A stretch of DNA of 64,000 nt from Peromyscus leucopus (Eukaryota; Chordata; Mammalia; Rodentia; Cricetidae): assembly GCF_004664715.2 (NCBI RefSeq), contig NC_051063.1, positions 145,866,165-145,930,164 of the forward strand. Direction: 5' to 3'. The notes under the pieces are model-generated. The model did no database searches, was not told where the DNA came from, and was given only the letters and a program-made list of their open reading frames with translations. This document shows, in pieces, positions 1-12,460 of this stretch. How positions within the stretch are numbered: the stretch's first letter is position 1; the number at the start of each line of letters is the position of its first letter. Position numbers and translations under genes: made by a program.

Positions 1-1624
1 TTCTGATTTGCAAGCCTTGAGGGAAGGCTCTTTGACTTTTTTTTAGTCAGATCTTGATTTAGATGCTAACTTTACTACTGACAAAATTAATGAACTAGCA
101 TCAGTAAAGTGGAAAAGAATTGTGCCACCTGTCCCATGGTATTAGAATTTAAATGAGATGAGTTCAGAGCTCACTGCTTGAGCCTTGATGTACAAAAATG
201 CATGTTACTCTGTCTCCTTCCTTCCCTGTATCTTTTCCTATGAAGATTATGTATGTACGTTTGTGTGAGAGTGTTTAGTGTTTGTGACAAAGGACTTGGC
301 ACAGGAGTAGGCTCATGTGTGTAGTTGGAGAAGATATCCTGGTGCCAGTGTCCGTTTGCTCTCAGATTGTGTATAAAATGTTCACATTGATTCTTTAACT
401 TGAGAGTTTTGATCTGTGATTGTGACTTATTTCTAGTCTCAACTCTACCCCAATTATTCTAGAATTAGATTTGAATATAAGTAGTTTTCCAATTCTTCAG
501 TGAATTCATGTCTTGTATTACTTATGAGAGTTCTTTTCAATGTCTTTAACATTTGAATTTAGAAAAAAAGTATTTGTTCAACCTACCTATAATTAATATA
601 CTTGAAATAGCTTTTCATTAGTAAATAATCTCTGATATTTTTCATACTTCATTTTGCCTGGTCTGTGAATCTAAATGACTTCATCTACTTTATCTGTGTA
701 CCATATGATAAATGCACCCTCTGTCCATTTTATTATAATTAAATAGTATAAGCTCACTTGTTCATTTGAAAGTCTTATGTTATAGCATAGGCTTTGTTTA
801 ATAGGATTTAATTTAATAGATATGTTTATATTAATTTTTACAGACCAGTAATATTTGTATTAACTGGATCTATTTGATAAATCACATTTAATTTTAATAT
901 TGAGTATCTTAATAGTAACTGAAGGTGAAATCACAAGTATCTTAAGTTTAAAACATTAGACTGTGTATGTGATATTGAACACCATATTTATACAGTATCA
1001 TATAGTGTTAGGTAATTTAATTCCATTAGTTAGCACTTGGTGGTGCAGAAACCAGAGAGCACTTTCTAATATAGGTGAAAACCAGACATTAATTACATTT
1101 CTGACAAATACCAGTCAAGGCTTTTCTTACATGACTGAGGATCAAACCTGGGTATCATTCATGTGAGGCAGCTGAGTCCAGCCCTTCAAGGCACATCTTT
1201 TAATGGCTGTTTTGGATTAATGTTATTTTTATTTTCAATGCAGAAATATGGACTTTGTGGATGTTTAAGAAATTCACAAAAGTTTTATGCTTTGAGAAAT
1301 GTTTTCAGTAATGGATGTTGAGTTTGTGTTCTATGAGCTGGCCCTTTTCTCCTTGTTGTTCTTGTGACTAGCGCATGCATATGCATTTTGGCTTGGATTT
1401 GTTTGAGATATGACTTGTGACTCTTGGAGCAAAGAGCTACTTTCTGTTTGACCTGGTAAGATAACTTGTAACTTGTTTTTTTTTTTTTTTTTAAACAAGG
1501 TGCTCTGGCATTGCATAATGTCGTGTTTGCCTTTCTCACCTTTGGTCTTTACTCTTAGAAGTTTACCTGCTGTGTAAGATTAGAATTGTATTTCTAAAAT
1601 TCAGACCAATATGTCAGATCGCTC
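1..1624. other. AT-rich intron, nothing recognised except a weak ID-like remnant
   Basis: No gene, RNA or clear repeat is visible. At about 1130-1185, 'actgaggatcaaacctggg' and the following bases resemble a decayed ID-type SINE in antisense orientation. A T-run at 1478-1492 is the only simple repeat. Confidence 0.5.
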
Positions 1625-1830
1625 TTTTTTAACATTTATTTTATGTATGTATTTTGCCTGCATATGTATGTATACCATATGTACCTTGTATCCACAGAGG
1701 TGGAAGAGGGTGTTGGGTTCTCTGGGATTGGTGTTAAGGATGGTTGTGGGCCACTGTGTGGATGCTGGGAACAGGAAAGGATCCTCTGAAAGAGCAAAAG
1801 TGTGTTTAACAACTGAGCCACCTTCAGCCC
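1625..1830 (-). repeat. B3/B2-class SINE, antisense
   Basis: Read on the minus strand, it starts gggctgaaggtggctcag, the tRNA-derived head of B2/B3 SINEs, and continues with 'cccagcatccacacagtgg' to an A-rich tail. It is old and diverged. Confidence 0.8.
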
Positions 1831-2650
1831 TACATGCCAGTTGGTTTAAAATAAAAAACAGAAACAAAAACATTGAAGGCATATGAAAGATAAGTAGAGG
1901 GGCTGTAAAACAAGGTTAAGAGATAGCCCTCTAAAATCAGACTGGTGAGTGAAAGGAACCACTCGACCTAGTGTTCTTCGTGAAGTCCTCTGTCTGAGGC
2001 CTGTTCATTGTGTGAAATACCGATCATAACATTGACTCCATAGAGTTGTTGAGAGGATTCTGTAAGGTGTGTGTATAGTAGAATGACTGATCGCATAACG
2101 TTCAGTAATTTTTCCTGTACTGTTGCTGTTCTGTTACTGTGGCTGCAGTTAGTCAATGGCTCACCTCCTAAGATCATTCCATTTCAGTCTTTCCAGACTC
2201 ACACTGTCAGCCATTAACCTTTGCTTTCCTGCCTTATCCTAGGCCAGCTGTGTGCTCTTCACTGAAATAGCCATGTGTTTTTAAGGTGATGACTCCTGCT
2301 TTTTAACTTTCTAGATTAGTAGACAAGCTTGCTGTCTACCTAGACATCCATTTGGAATCTCAAACATGACTAGAATACAACTAGATTTTCCTCTCAACTA
2401 TTCTTTTTTATTTCTCTTCCATCCATGATCTTGTGTTTCTAATGGCTTTTCTCACCTTAGTACATGACTTCATTCAAGCCAGAAATAAAATATTCTTGTT
2501 TCATTCTTAAATCTAATTCATCCACAAGTCCCGTTCTTCACAATTTATCTTTACATCTTTTATTCTCTATTGCTTCTTTATTTTAAGTTACTGTCTTTTA
2601 TGTAATTTACTCCAGTTGTCTCCTGTGAGCTCTCCCACCTTCTCACCTAC
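1831..2650. other. Unique intron, nothing recognised
   Basis: I see no coding signal or recognisable repeat in this stretch. Confidence 0.4.
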
Positions 2651-2654
2651 TTCC

Positions 2655-3000
2655 TCTTTTGGAGACAAGCCTAGGCTGGTCTTGAACTTGCTGTGTAGCT
2701 GAGGATGACCTTGAGTTCCTGATCCTCTAGCCTCCATCCCTCAAGTGCTTGGAACTCAAGGCAGGAACCTGGAGGCAGGAACTGAAGCAGAAGCCACAGA
2801 GGAATGCTGTCCGTGGCTTGCGCAGCCTGCTTTCTTATACAGCATTAGACCACCTGTTCAGGGGTGGCATCACTAACTCCATTAACCATTAATCAAGAAA
2901 ATACTTCACAGATTTGCCCATAGGACACTCTGATGAAGACATTTTCTCAATTGAAGTTCTTTTCACCTAACAAGCTAGTGTCAAATTGACCCCCACCGCC
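2655..3000. repeat. Decayed B1-like SINE (antisense) followed by URR1-like DNA-transposon remnant
   Basis: Bases 2655-2755 read as an antisense B1-like remnant (gagacaagcctaggctgg ... tcaagtgcttgg). Bases 2755-3000 carry the wording of the abundant rodent repeat that ends 'tcaattgaagttc ... gtgtcaaattgac', which I know as the URR1-type hAT-related element. The family name is from memory. Confidence 0.5.
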
Positions 3001-3099
3001 CCCCAGAATTAACCAGGACCCTCACACATGGATTATTTCCTTTAAGACACTTCTGTGGAGTCTGATTTGTTTAGTTTTTTTCCCTAGTTGTGGTCTTTT

Positions 3100-3420
3100 T
3101 TCCATTATCTGAATATGAATTCCACAAAGGCAGCGAGATCTTGTCAGTCATTAACAGTACACTGCCTGCATTTAGAAGATACTGAGTATTGGAATGAGTG
3201 TTTCTGTATCTCTGCTCACGTTTTCTCTGGTGGTTGAAATGTTGCCTTGCTTATAGACTTCCTGAACTACTTATCCATTTAAGTCCTAGTTCAAATGTTA
3301 TCTCATCCATGATTCCAGCTTTAATCTCTCTTGATGAGTTTTTCTCTCTGTTCTTGTATGCTTTCCAAAGCACTGGATACATAGATTATTTGTAGAATAA
3401 ATCTCAGTTTGGGGTATTGT
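3100..3420 (+). repeat. Two L2 (LINE-2) 3'-end relics
   Basis: Bases 3115-3200 match the L2 3' end (ttccacaaaggcagcgagat, then cactgcctgcatttagaaga). Bases 3250-3420 match a stretch that lies further upstream in L2 (ttcaaatgttatctcatcca through 'aaagcactggatacatag'). Both are in sense orientation and very old. Confidence 0.55.
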
Positions 3421-5333
3421 AACTGATGCCACTCTCCTGCTAGATCAGAAACCAGCTTACCTATGTCTATATCTACCATCCTATTTATTGATAAGGAGTG
3501 AATTCTGAGGAAATGTTCAAGTTGGTTGCTCTGATCATCTGAAATAACCGGCATCCCATTTTCTCAACTCCAATTTTTAAAATTTTACTTTCTAGATCAT
3601 AAACCCTAACATACATTTTCTGTAAGTATTAGCATATTTTCATCATTATTACAAAGGAACGGATTTGAGAGCTCTTGAGGACCAGTGGCATTTCCTGAGT
3701 CAGTTTGCCTTCTCATAGTGTGATGGTAGCCCTGCTGACTAAAGGATGTATTTGTTTCTGTTTTGAAATGTATAATCTTATTGTTCTTACTCACCCAAAT
3801 TCTCCCTGCTTCCATTCTCTCCTTTCAGTTTATCCAACTAATTTCACATTATTTCAGAAAGGTTCCAGTTTAACACAGTATTCAAGAAACACACTACTAG
3901 TTCACCTGTATTGCTAAGGAAAAACTTGAAACTTGTGGCCAACACTAGGAACCTACCCATCATTTGTAATAGTGAAAATAATTCCACATGATAAACAGTT
4001 GACTTAGAAGTGAGCTTTTGCAAATTGGGTACTACTTGAGTATACTGTTTGTTTTGATACTGAAGACATTTTTGTTAATGGGGGTAGATTTAATTTGATC
4101 ACGTGGATTATGAAAGGATGTGAAGAAGCTAGTGGTTAAGTTTTTCCTTTCAGATATGACTTAATTTTCCCAAATTTTAGTATTGACAGAAGACTTAAAA
4201 AAAATAATTTTGGAAAAAATTCCAGCTTTGAGAAAGTGAAAGAGTACTGTAAGTTACCTGTCATCTAAGTTGGCCAGTCATCAACATTTGCCATATTTGC
4301 TTTATTACTTTCTTTTTTTTTTGTCACTTTTTGTGTTTGCAGAGTGACCACAGATTCTAGAAACATTATTACCTTATTTACAATTTAAAGCTCCCTGATT
4401 ACATCTTCTGGAGGATGCCAAGGGATGCATGTTTGTTTAAGATCAGAAACACAGCTAAGACCAAACATACAGGTGCCTGCCTGTATAGTAGTGGCTGGAA
4501 ATGCTGCATGAATGTGTGTGTACATTGCTAACAAGGAAACCACATAAGAAACATATGCTATTAACATACACTGTCAGGAACCTGCTGTGCAGCTCTCCTT
4601 TTCCTCTTTGCTTTTTTTTTTTTACCCTCCCCTTTTCTTCTTCCTCTTTCTATTATTTTTATTATTGAGTTGCTTGGAGTAAGTTATACACATTGTGATC
4701 CTTTCCTCCTAAACGCTTCATCTAGTACCTTTTAGTAACTGGGACACATTCTTTCATAACCACTCTATGATAGGTGTAAGAAATTTAATGTTGATATTAT
4801 TATTTGATACAGTTCATATTCAGATAGTCTCCAGCTATGCCAGTAATATTTTTAATGACATTTTTCATTCTGATATTATATGTTGTATTTAGTTGTTATA
4901 GCTCTTGGACTGTTTAAATATGAAACAGTTCTTCATCCATTTTTGGTCTTTCCTAACATTAATAGTTTTAAAGAATGTAGGGTCTTTATTTTGATAGGAT
5001 TGTCGGTCAGTTAAGATTTCTTCTTTTGCTTCTTTGTAATTGCATTCAGGTAATGTCTTTGTGGCATAATTCCATGTTCAGTGAGGAGACGTGCTTCATC
5101 ACATCTGGAGGTAGTTTAATGCCAGCCTGGTGATGCTTGTGCTGTTTACTGGGAGAGCTCAGTGAAAGTTTTGCCTGCCAGTTTTTTCTATTATAAAACA
5201 TGTCACCATCTCCTTTGTTGTTATTGAAACATCTGTTTCAGTTTACCCAAAAATGTTCAGGTAATGGTTTTGGTGTCTGTGGTGATGCTTGCTTGAGTCA
5301 GGTACACACACAGTGATTGCAGATGGTGTTTTT
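3421..5333. other. Unique AT-rich intron, nothing recognised
   Basis: Short T-runs occur at 4312-4322 and 4612-4622. I see no gene or repeat that I can support. Confidence 0.4.
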
Positions 5334-5392
5334 CCTCCTCCTCCTCCTCCTCCTCCTCCTCCTCCTCCTCCTCCTCCTCCTCCTCCTCCTCC
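5334..5392 (+). repeat. (CCT)n trinucleotide microsatellite
   Basis: About 19 perfect CCT/CTC units abut the poly(T) end of an antisense B1. The complementary strand is (GGA)n. The reading frame through it gives a meaningless poly-glycine run. Confidence 0.97.
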
Positions 5393-5397
5393 ATGTT

Positions 5398-5559
5398 TTT
5401 TGTTTTGTTTTGTTTTTTGAGACAGGTTTTTTCTGTGTAGTTTTGGTGCCTGTCCTGGATATCTCTCTGTAGACCAGGCTGGCCTTGAACTCACAGAGAT
5501 CCGCCTGGCTCTGCCTCCCAGCGTGCTGGGATTAAAGGCATGTGCCACCACTGCCCGGC
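5398..5559 (-). repeat. B1 SINE, antisense
   Basis: It starts with the poly(T) tail and 'gagacaggttttttctgtgt', then 'ttggtgcctgtcctggat', and ends ccaccactgcccggc. It is full length, 7SL-derived and of muroid type. Confidence 0.95.
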
Positions 5560-5881
5560 TCTCCCACTTCTTTTACACTATTTGGTGAGTAAATCCATTC
5601 TGTTGTGAAGGGATTTTCTTTCTCCCCTGTTTCATTGGACCAATATGAATTCCTAGGTTCTTTTTTTAATCACATAGGGTTATTCTCTATTATTGTCCTT
5701 ACTCATGAAAAAACATTTCAAATTAACCCACATTTGGTCAGTGGTAACTCTTTGGCTTTACTCATTGCTTTTTTTGACAAGTTCTCATTATTTTTGGATC
5801 ACTCCTTTTATAGAACAGTAAGATAGTCTGGGATAATCTTAGGATTTTCTTGCTGCTATTCTAGAATTAGCTATAACATTA

Positions 5882-6096
5882 TTATTTTTTAATTAATTAA
5901 GTTTTGTATGTATGAGTGTTTTGCCTGATGTGTATCTTTGTGTCACTTGAGTGCCTGGTGCCCACAGAAGCCGGAAGAGGACTTTGGTTCCCCTAGAATG
6001 GGAGTTACAGACAGTTGTGAGCCACTATGTGAATATTGGAAATTGAACCATGGTCTCTGGAAGGGTAGCCAGTGCTGAGCCCTCTCCTCAGCTACA
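5882..6096 (-). repeat. B3/B2-class SINE, antisense
   Basis: 'gtatgagtgttttgcctg' near the tail, 'gcccacagaagccggaagag' in the middle and 'gctgagccctctcctcagct' at the tRNA-derived end show an antisense B3-type copy. Confidence 0.8.
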
Positions 6097-7194
6097 CCTC
6101 TCCTCCGTCCCTTTAAGTGAATAAGAGTATAAAAAACAGAGAACTGGACAGTAGGTAATGTCATCCAAGTTGCATGGTTTTAGGCTTCTTTTAACTTGTC
6201 AAACTAAGAAATGTTCAACATAATGTTGGTTCCTCAGGTGGTAGATTGTAGTTTGTCTTTACATTCCCAAATCTCAGGAGAAGAAAGTCCCCTTCTCCAC
6301 CATCAAGTCCAGGGCCTATTGCTGTCACTAAAGCTAAATATCCAGCCCTTTGAAATGTTACCAATCTCAAGTAATGCCTGACTCTTTGCAGCTGATTCTT
6401 CTACTTAATTCTTCAGTGGTTGGTCCTTGTTTTCCAAATTGTATTCGAGTTTTCATGGGAGTAGGAATCCTATTTCATAAGTCTGTATATGCTCAATAAG
6501 TCTGTTTTGTAATATTTTGAACATGGTAGTTAGCCATATGCTTATAATATATAATCAAAATGAATCAATGTTGTCTCATATCAAAATTAATAGTCTGATG
6601 TTGTTTAAATTTTGTGGAATCTGTTCTTTTAAGTGAGTTACTAATTCATGTGTTTAGTTTTATAACTTTGCTTTATTAGAATAAATGATAAACTAAATTT
6701 TTTCACTTTTAAACAATCTCTTGTGATTAAAATATATAATTAATGAACACCAATGTGTAATATTGACATTGTTGCTCTAATGCTTTGCTTTTTACAAACT
6801 TATAAAATGAGATTACATCTAAATCTTTATTAATTTTGTCACATATTATGTACCTAATAGACATTACATTTTTTTTAATGGAAGTAAAATTAAGTGCCAC
6901 AATGTATGGATTCAGAGTTAGAATTATTTTTCGACCCATTCAGTTTCTTTGGTAATTTTACTTTACTTTTCAGTACCTTGTTTATCTGTTTCATTGAGGT
7001 GCTGGGGAATATATGTGAATAAGGCTTGTCTTTCATAGTTAACTTGAGAGTGTTGGGGAAAACACGTGTTTGTATCCTGCTTTGGTTGGTTGCTTGATTT
7101 TGATGTGTTTAACACATGCAGTGTGGAATTTGGTAGAAACACATAGTAGGAGCAGTTAACCTAGGTTCAGAAGCCAGGACTACTTAGCTCCAAG
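6097..7194. other. AT-rich intron, nothing recognised
   Basis: I found no coding signal and no repeat that I can name. Confidence 0.4.
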
Positions 7195-8760
7195 GAATTG
7201 ATACATGAATTAAAGCCTAATTGATACCTCTTCAACACAACTCTTGCACCCAAGGCTCAGGGAACATCTAGGAAGAGTGGGTAGAAACTTTGTAAGAGCC
7301 AGAGGACCAGGAAGTCTGTTGTGTGTCTCCAAGACAGGACAGGGAAGGTACACCCATGATACCTTGCCAACATGACTGCCTAAGCAAGATCCAAAGAAGT
7401 ACAAAACCAATAGACATACTTAACATGGAAGGGGAATTTCACAAGGCCCCACCCATTGTGAACCTTCTTAATAAAGATATACCATCCTTCAAGAAAAACA
7501 GAACAAAAAATGTGAAGAGGGAGAATAGAGCTAACTAGAACCAGATTGCTTTAAAGAAACTTGAGAGTACTTTATGATTGAGCAGGAAGTGGCAGACAGG
7601 ATGTCCACCAAATAGTAGTGGAAGCTAAGGTTAAATTGGAATCAGGTTATGAAAAACCTTTAAGCTTTGTTAAGGTACTTGTACTTGATCCAATGAAAAT
7701 TGAAACATCTTAAGACCAGGAAGAAATGAGTCAAAAAAGCAATGTTCGTGGGACTGGTCTAGAGCTCTGTCCGAGTAGAGTATGTACAAAGCCCTAGGTT
7801 TGGTCCCCAGCATTTGGGGGTGGGGTTAGGGGTGATGGTGACATGATCTAGTTGCACTGTGGAAACTTATCTCAACATTTGAAGTGGTTGAGTTTGGTGG
7901 TCAGAGAGAAGAATGAGGAGGTTTAAACCTGAAAAGGGCACAGGAGCTTGGCTAACAGTGGTGCGGAGAGGATTGAAGAAATAGATGTATTTGATATCTA
8001 GAAGTAGGCTAAAGGAACCAGTGATGGAGCGTATGATAAAGTTTGTGCGCTGGGCAGTTGTGGAAGGAATGGACTGCTAACTGCTAGAGGAAGTACAGAA
8101 GGAAGAGCAGATTTCAGATATGTAGTCAGAGAGTGTAATCTATGACATTACTACCAGAAGTACTAGAGCTCTCGGTAATGATATGGCTTAGGAATTTTGT
8201 CCTATAATGGGTGTTGGAAGAGGAATGGAAACGGAGATATGAAGTGGTTAGGGAAGTGAAAGGACTTAACTATTAGGGAAAAAATTCTGAGGGTGTGTCT
8301 GCCCTAAGGCAGGAGACCCTGTCTTGATAATCTCAAGGTATTCAGTGTTTGGTTTTGGAAAATAGAAGTGAAAAATTCTAATGCTATATTTTCAGCATTA
8401 TCCTAAGTGAAAACAAAACACTCCTTCCAATAAAGACTTTTTTCCAAACAAAGCAAGAGATTATTTAATGCCCTAGGCATTAAAAGTGGCTACTCAGTAG
8501 TGGCTAAATTGCTCCAGCTATTAAAACTTATGTTAAATAGTGGCTATAATTGTGAAACATCAGATTTACAGATGATGGGGTAAATGTCTTATATATTTAC
8601 AGGTATATAATTTATGTATAATAATCAAAAAGAGGCCATGAATTTGAGAGGGGGCATGGAAGGGGCTAAAGGGAGGGAAAATGCGAGGTGTTGAAGGGAG
8701 GAAAGGGAAGTGGGGGAAATGATGTAATTATATTTTAATTAAAATTTTAAAATGAGGTGA
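7195..8760 (+). repeat. Rodent L1 (Lx-type) 3'-UTR remnant, sense, interrupted
   Basis: Bases 7205-7545 carry L1 3'-UTR wording (cacccaaggctcagggaaca, 'gtaagagccagaggaccagg', 'catgactgcctaagcaag'). Bases 8560-8760 carry the very end of the same UTR (aaaagaggccatgaatttga, 'gggggaaatgatgtaatta'). The kilobase between is not L1-like to my eye and includes an ID-like SINE at 7748-7815 (tacaaagccctaggtttggt). This is dead L1 sequence with no ORF. Confidence 0.75.
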
Positions 8761-9289
8761 ATAATGTAATGGATCAGTGAACATCTTAGTATCTTCCTAA
8801 TCATTATTTATATTTCGTATTTTAAACTTGGACTTTAAAAATGATATACATATTACCAGAAAATATATGGCATTGAACTCTGCAATACTCATTTATGTCC
8901 CAGCAAAAGTCATTCTGTGTGTATTCTTTTATTTTTTTTTAATATAACAAATTGGGTGTGAATTGGAACAAAGTGATGGAGTACTGTGCCATTGATAGAT
9001 CATTTTGAAATATCATAGGAATTATCTTAATTTACTTAGTTTTTGTATAAATTAGACTAATGTTTTTTTTTTTTTTAAATGTTCTTCCCACTAATAGACA
9101 ACCTCAATTTGACTGTGGAATAATGTTAGGAGAAAAAAAAAACCTTGAGAAAATAGGTAGAGTGTTTGTGTGTCATGCAACTTCCTTTAATGTTGGATGT
9201 CTTATAAAACCATAGTGTAGCAATCAAAACCAGGAACATAATAGTGATATGGTGCCACTAACCTATTAAATTTTTATCAATTTGTCTAT
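8761..9289. other. AT-rich intron, nothing recognised
   Basis: Homopolymer runs occur at 9063-9076 (T) and 9134-9143 (A); otherwise featureless. Confidence 0.4.
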
Positions 9290-10150
9290 TACTAACCCTT
9301 TTCTCTTCTAGGATCCCACTCCATTGCATTTGTTCCTTGTGTCTCTTGGGTCCCCTTAACTCTCCTGTCTTCATTCTCTCCTTGTCCATAAGACTTTGAA
9401 GGGATACTGTCATTATTTTGTAGATTGCCCTGCTGTGTAGTTTTCACTGATGCTTCCTTCAGATTGGGGATTTTGCAGTTTTTGCAGTAGTGTCTCTGAA
9501 GTAATGGCATTCTGTTAGGAGATATGTTTTGTATCCGGAGTATATAATGTCAGTATATAACATGCTAGTCTGTTCCCTTCATTAAGGTGCTGTCTGCTGT
9601 CTTCTCTGTGAAGTCACAGTTTTATAATTGATACATATCTTCAGGGAGATATTTTGAGGCTCTGCTAATTTCCGGTATCTCTTCACACTCTCATCCATTC
9701 ATTTTAGCATCTATCTTACAGCACTTACAGCACTATGTACCACTGTGGAATTTACCTACTGGTGATTTTGTAGTTTCTTTCTCCCTTAACCATTTATTAA
9801 TTGATAAGCCTCTGTAATGAAGAGGCGTTCCTTTTCCTTCACTTACGTGTTGATTCGTTATTATCAGTACAGACTCAAAGATGCCCATGTTATTTTGTAG
9901 GTTATAGTCTGATGTAAATCATGTTGCTCAGATTGTTCTGGTTTGACCACTAAAAAGCTCCTCCCTTTCTCCTGTTCCTACTGACATAATCCGTATTCTT
10001 TCGGAACACTTTCTTACAAGAAACTCCAGGCTTTATATTTCCCCATCTCAACTCTAGAATCATTTCTAGATAACCTTGACTTCCTGTTTTGGTGGATGGT
10101 ATTTAGAAACCCACATCTGGATACTGATGTGTTCATTGATACAATGAGAT
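9290..10150 (-). repeat. Ancient mammalian L1 (L1M/HAL1-type) 3' region, antisense
   Basis: The order of motifs follows the antisense 3' region of old mammalian L1: 'ttattttgtagattgccct', 'attaaggtgctgtctgctgt', 'atactttgag'-like, 'ttttagcatctatctta', 'gcccatgttattttgtaggt', and finally 'ggtatttagaaacccacatc'. It is highly diverged. Confidence 0.6.
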
Positions 10151-10883
10151 TTATTACTTATTTTCTTTATCCTTTCCTCCTTTCCTTCTCTCCCTTCCTT
10201 CTTTGGTAGATGGTGCTGAAAATATATGTGTGTGTACTGACTCACATATGCACACACAAGTCAGTTTTGTAGCACAGCATTTGTATTCCAATTAGAGAAC
10301 CATACGGTTCATAGGATCAGCGAGGTTAGGGAAACAACACTCAGAAACTTTACCAATGACACATTAAAAAAAGGGTAAATAATTTGATTTCAGCCATGTT
10401 CAGTTAAGTAATACATAAGTGCATAAAATATGGCACTTTACAATGGAGAAAATTGCTTATGTGAATGAAATGTCCCAAGCATTGTGGCTTGTGAGTTATT
10501 GTGAAGTGGTAGAATTATAGAAATCAAATGAAATACTAGATATGGATGTATGTGTCTCATAAGATGTGTGGTGAGCTGTTGTAACTCTGTTGAGTCAATT
10601 TTCCCTTTTACATCTTGGTATTTGTGCTGCATTTCTGTAATGATTTGTATTTCTTCCCTACTTTCAGCTATTTCCTTGATTTCTTCATGTATTCTATCTG
10701 TTTTTAATTTTAGATTTCTGATTCTTGGTGGCTTTCATATCCTCTAATGCTTGCTTGTGTTATCTTAATTCTGTTTAGAGTATTGGTTCAATCACTTTTT
10801 TCTTCTCTGAGGTGATAGTTTTGGGTTGAGAAAGTATTCCCTATTTGATATGTATCAAATTCTGTTTTGTGATTTTTCTGTCT
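10151..10883. other. Intron with a pyrimidine tract, otherwise unassigned
   Basis: Bases 10160-10205 are C/T-rich. The remainder may be further old L1 sequence in antisense orientation (gatttctgattcttggtgg), but I cannot support a boundary. Confidence 0.35.
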
Positions 10884-12460
10884 TGTATAATATTAGCGGG
10901 ACCAGCCTTAATATTATACATCCCAGAGGCTCAGGAGAGAGAACTACTAACAGTGAGGACTATTTCGGGAAATAGAACCTGAGCACACCGAGCTCTATAG
11001 TCCACTTGCTTTAATTCCTCTGGCATAACATCCTATATACACAGCTTCAGTTCTGTTCTCGTGCCTAGCTCCTTTGTTGCCTGATTTCTCTCTTGTTTAT
11101 CCACTGTTCCCTCTAAGTTCTATCTTAATTCTCTCTGCCTCATCTAGCTCCTTTTCACCTTGTTCTTACCCAGCTAGGACTTTCCCATCTGACTCTTCCT
11201 TATCTTCCATCTCATTTCTCTAGTACTCTGTTCTAGCCCCTCAATCTAGTTCTTCCCCATCTCAGTTTGTTCCTCTCAAGTTCTTACCCATCTATTTCTT
11301 CCATTCACCTTTTACTTCTCCATCCCTTGTGCCCTGGATAGTCCTGGTATATAAAGCCAGGCTTCTAGGATCAAACGGAGGGGTGATAAGAATCACATTG
11401 AGAGGCAATAACCGTTAATTATCATTTGCAACCCCAAAGGGAAGTGACCAATGGGGAAATGAATTAACTAAAGGCTAAATTCGGGTAATATCTAAGAAGA
11501 GGGATCTTATGTGCTCAACTATTAAACTCTTAAATGTGATTAGTAGAAAATGTTAAGAATCTATAAGTTGCTAGGTCAATGGGAGAAAATAAAACTGTCT
11601 TTTTTCCTGTGGCTCATATCTGTCCAAGCTATCTGCCATTTTTCTGCAGGGTGGGGGAAAGTGTGCTCAGTCGCTAGGCAACCTGTGTACAGCTAGATGC
11701 CTCTGATGATAGTTAAAGGGAGATCTGGAACTAGAGGTAAGTTTTGGGAAAGGAGGAAGTAAAGCTTAATTGGCATATCCGCCAGGCCTTCTCAAACAGG
11801 TAGCCTGGATGCTTAAGTCTGTTCTTAGAGAGTACAGAGGTATTTCTGATAAGGTACTTTCCTCCATCTGGGGATGGACCTGGCCGGATGCTACCAATAA
11901 TGATAATTACAGGGAGGCTGGAACTGGGAGTTCTGGCTGAGCATAGCTGTCAGCGCAGAAGGTTATCTAAATATTCCTAGAAGTGGTTAGGTAAGGAGTT
12001 AGAGGTCTATAAAGTTAGTAAGTCTGTAAGAAAGGAGGGTCCGAGCTAAAGTGTGTAAAGCTATTACTAACGTCCACCTGACCTAGGCGGTGTCTCCTTG
12101 TGGAATTTATCTTAAACCAGGAGACTTGCATGTGGACTGTTATTACTGCTAGTCCTTGAAAGTGGCCACGGGAGATATCTGATTCCAAAGAAAGCCTTTC
12201 CTGAGGCTGTTCTCCAAATACCTGGAATGTGTATGTCCAGGGAGTGATCAGTTCACACTGTTAGTCCTTCTTAGGGAAAAGTCAATTGGGAAAACTATGA
12301 AGGCACACATGATTTTCATAACAGAAGACAGCTGACAGAAGACAGCCAAGTAACACCAAAAGCTCCTTGGAATTTGGCTTCCTTTGGAGGAAATCCTTGA
12401 TCCAGTGGCTTTGCCATAACCAGCTGAGTTCTTATGATATATTCCTGCGGCAAGCAGCAC
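10884..12460 (-). mobile_element. Unidentified LTR/ERV-like block, probably minus strand
   Basis: This 1.6-kb block differs in composition from the flanking AT-rich intron (higher GC, many CTAG and CTTCC words). On the minus strand it has a TATA-type box (ctttatatacc, about 11348-11358). Downstream of it is a long purine-rich degenerate repeat (units around 'gagctagat' and 'gaacttagag'), as in some rodent ERV leaders. I find no paired LTR, no target duplication and no retroviral ORF. The left edge coincides with a perfect 12-bp inverted repeat. It could be an ERV fragment or an unrelated rodent-specific repeat. Confidence 0.35.

Noticed and set aside
5243..5551. Minus-strand frame with a long poly-glycine run
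   Set aside because: It is translation of the (CCT)n microsatellite joined to a B1; the surroundings show no promoter, splice or protein-family support.
7748..7815. Possible tRNA gene
   Set aside because: The sequence matches a decayed ID SINE (tRNA-derived) and lacks an intact cloverleaf; likewise the B2/B3 heads elsewhere.
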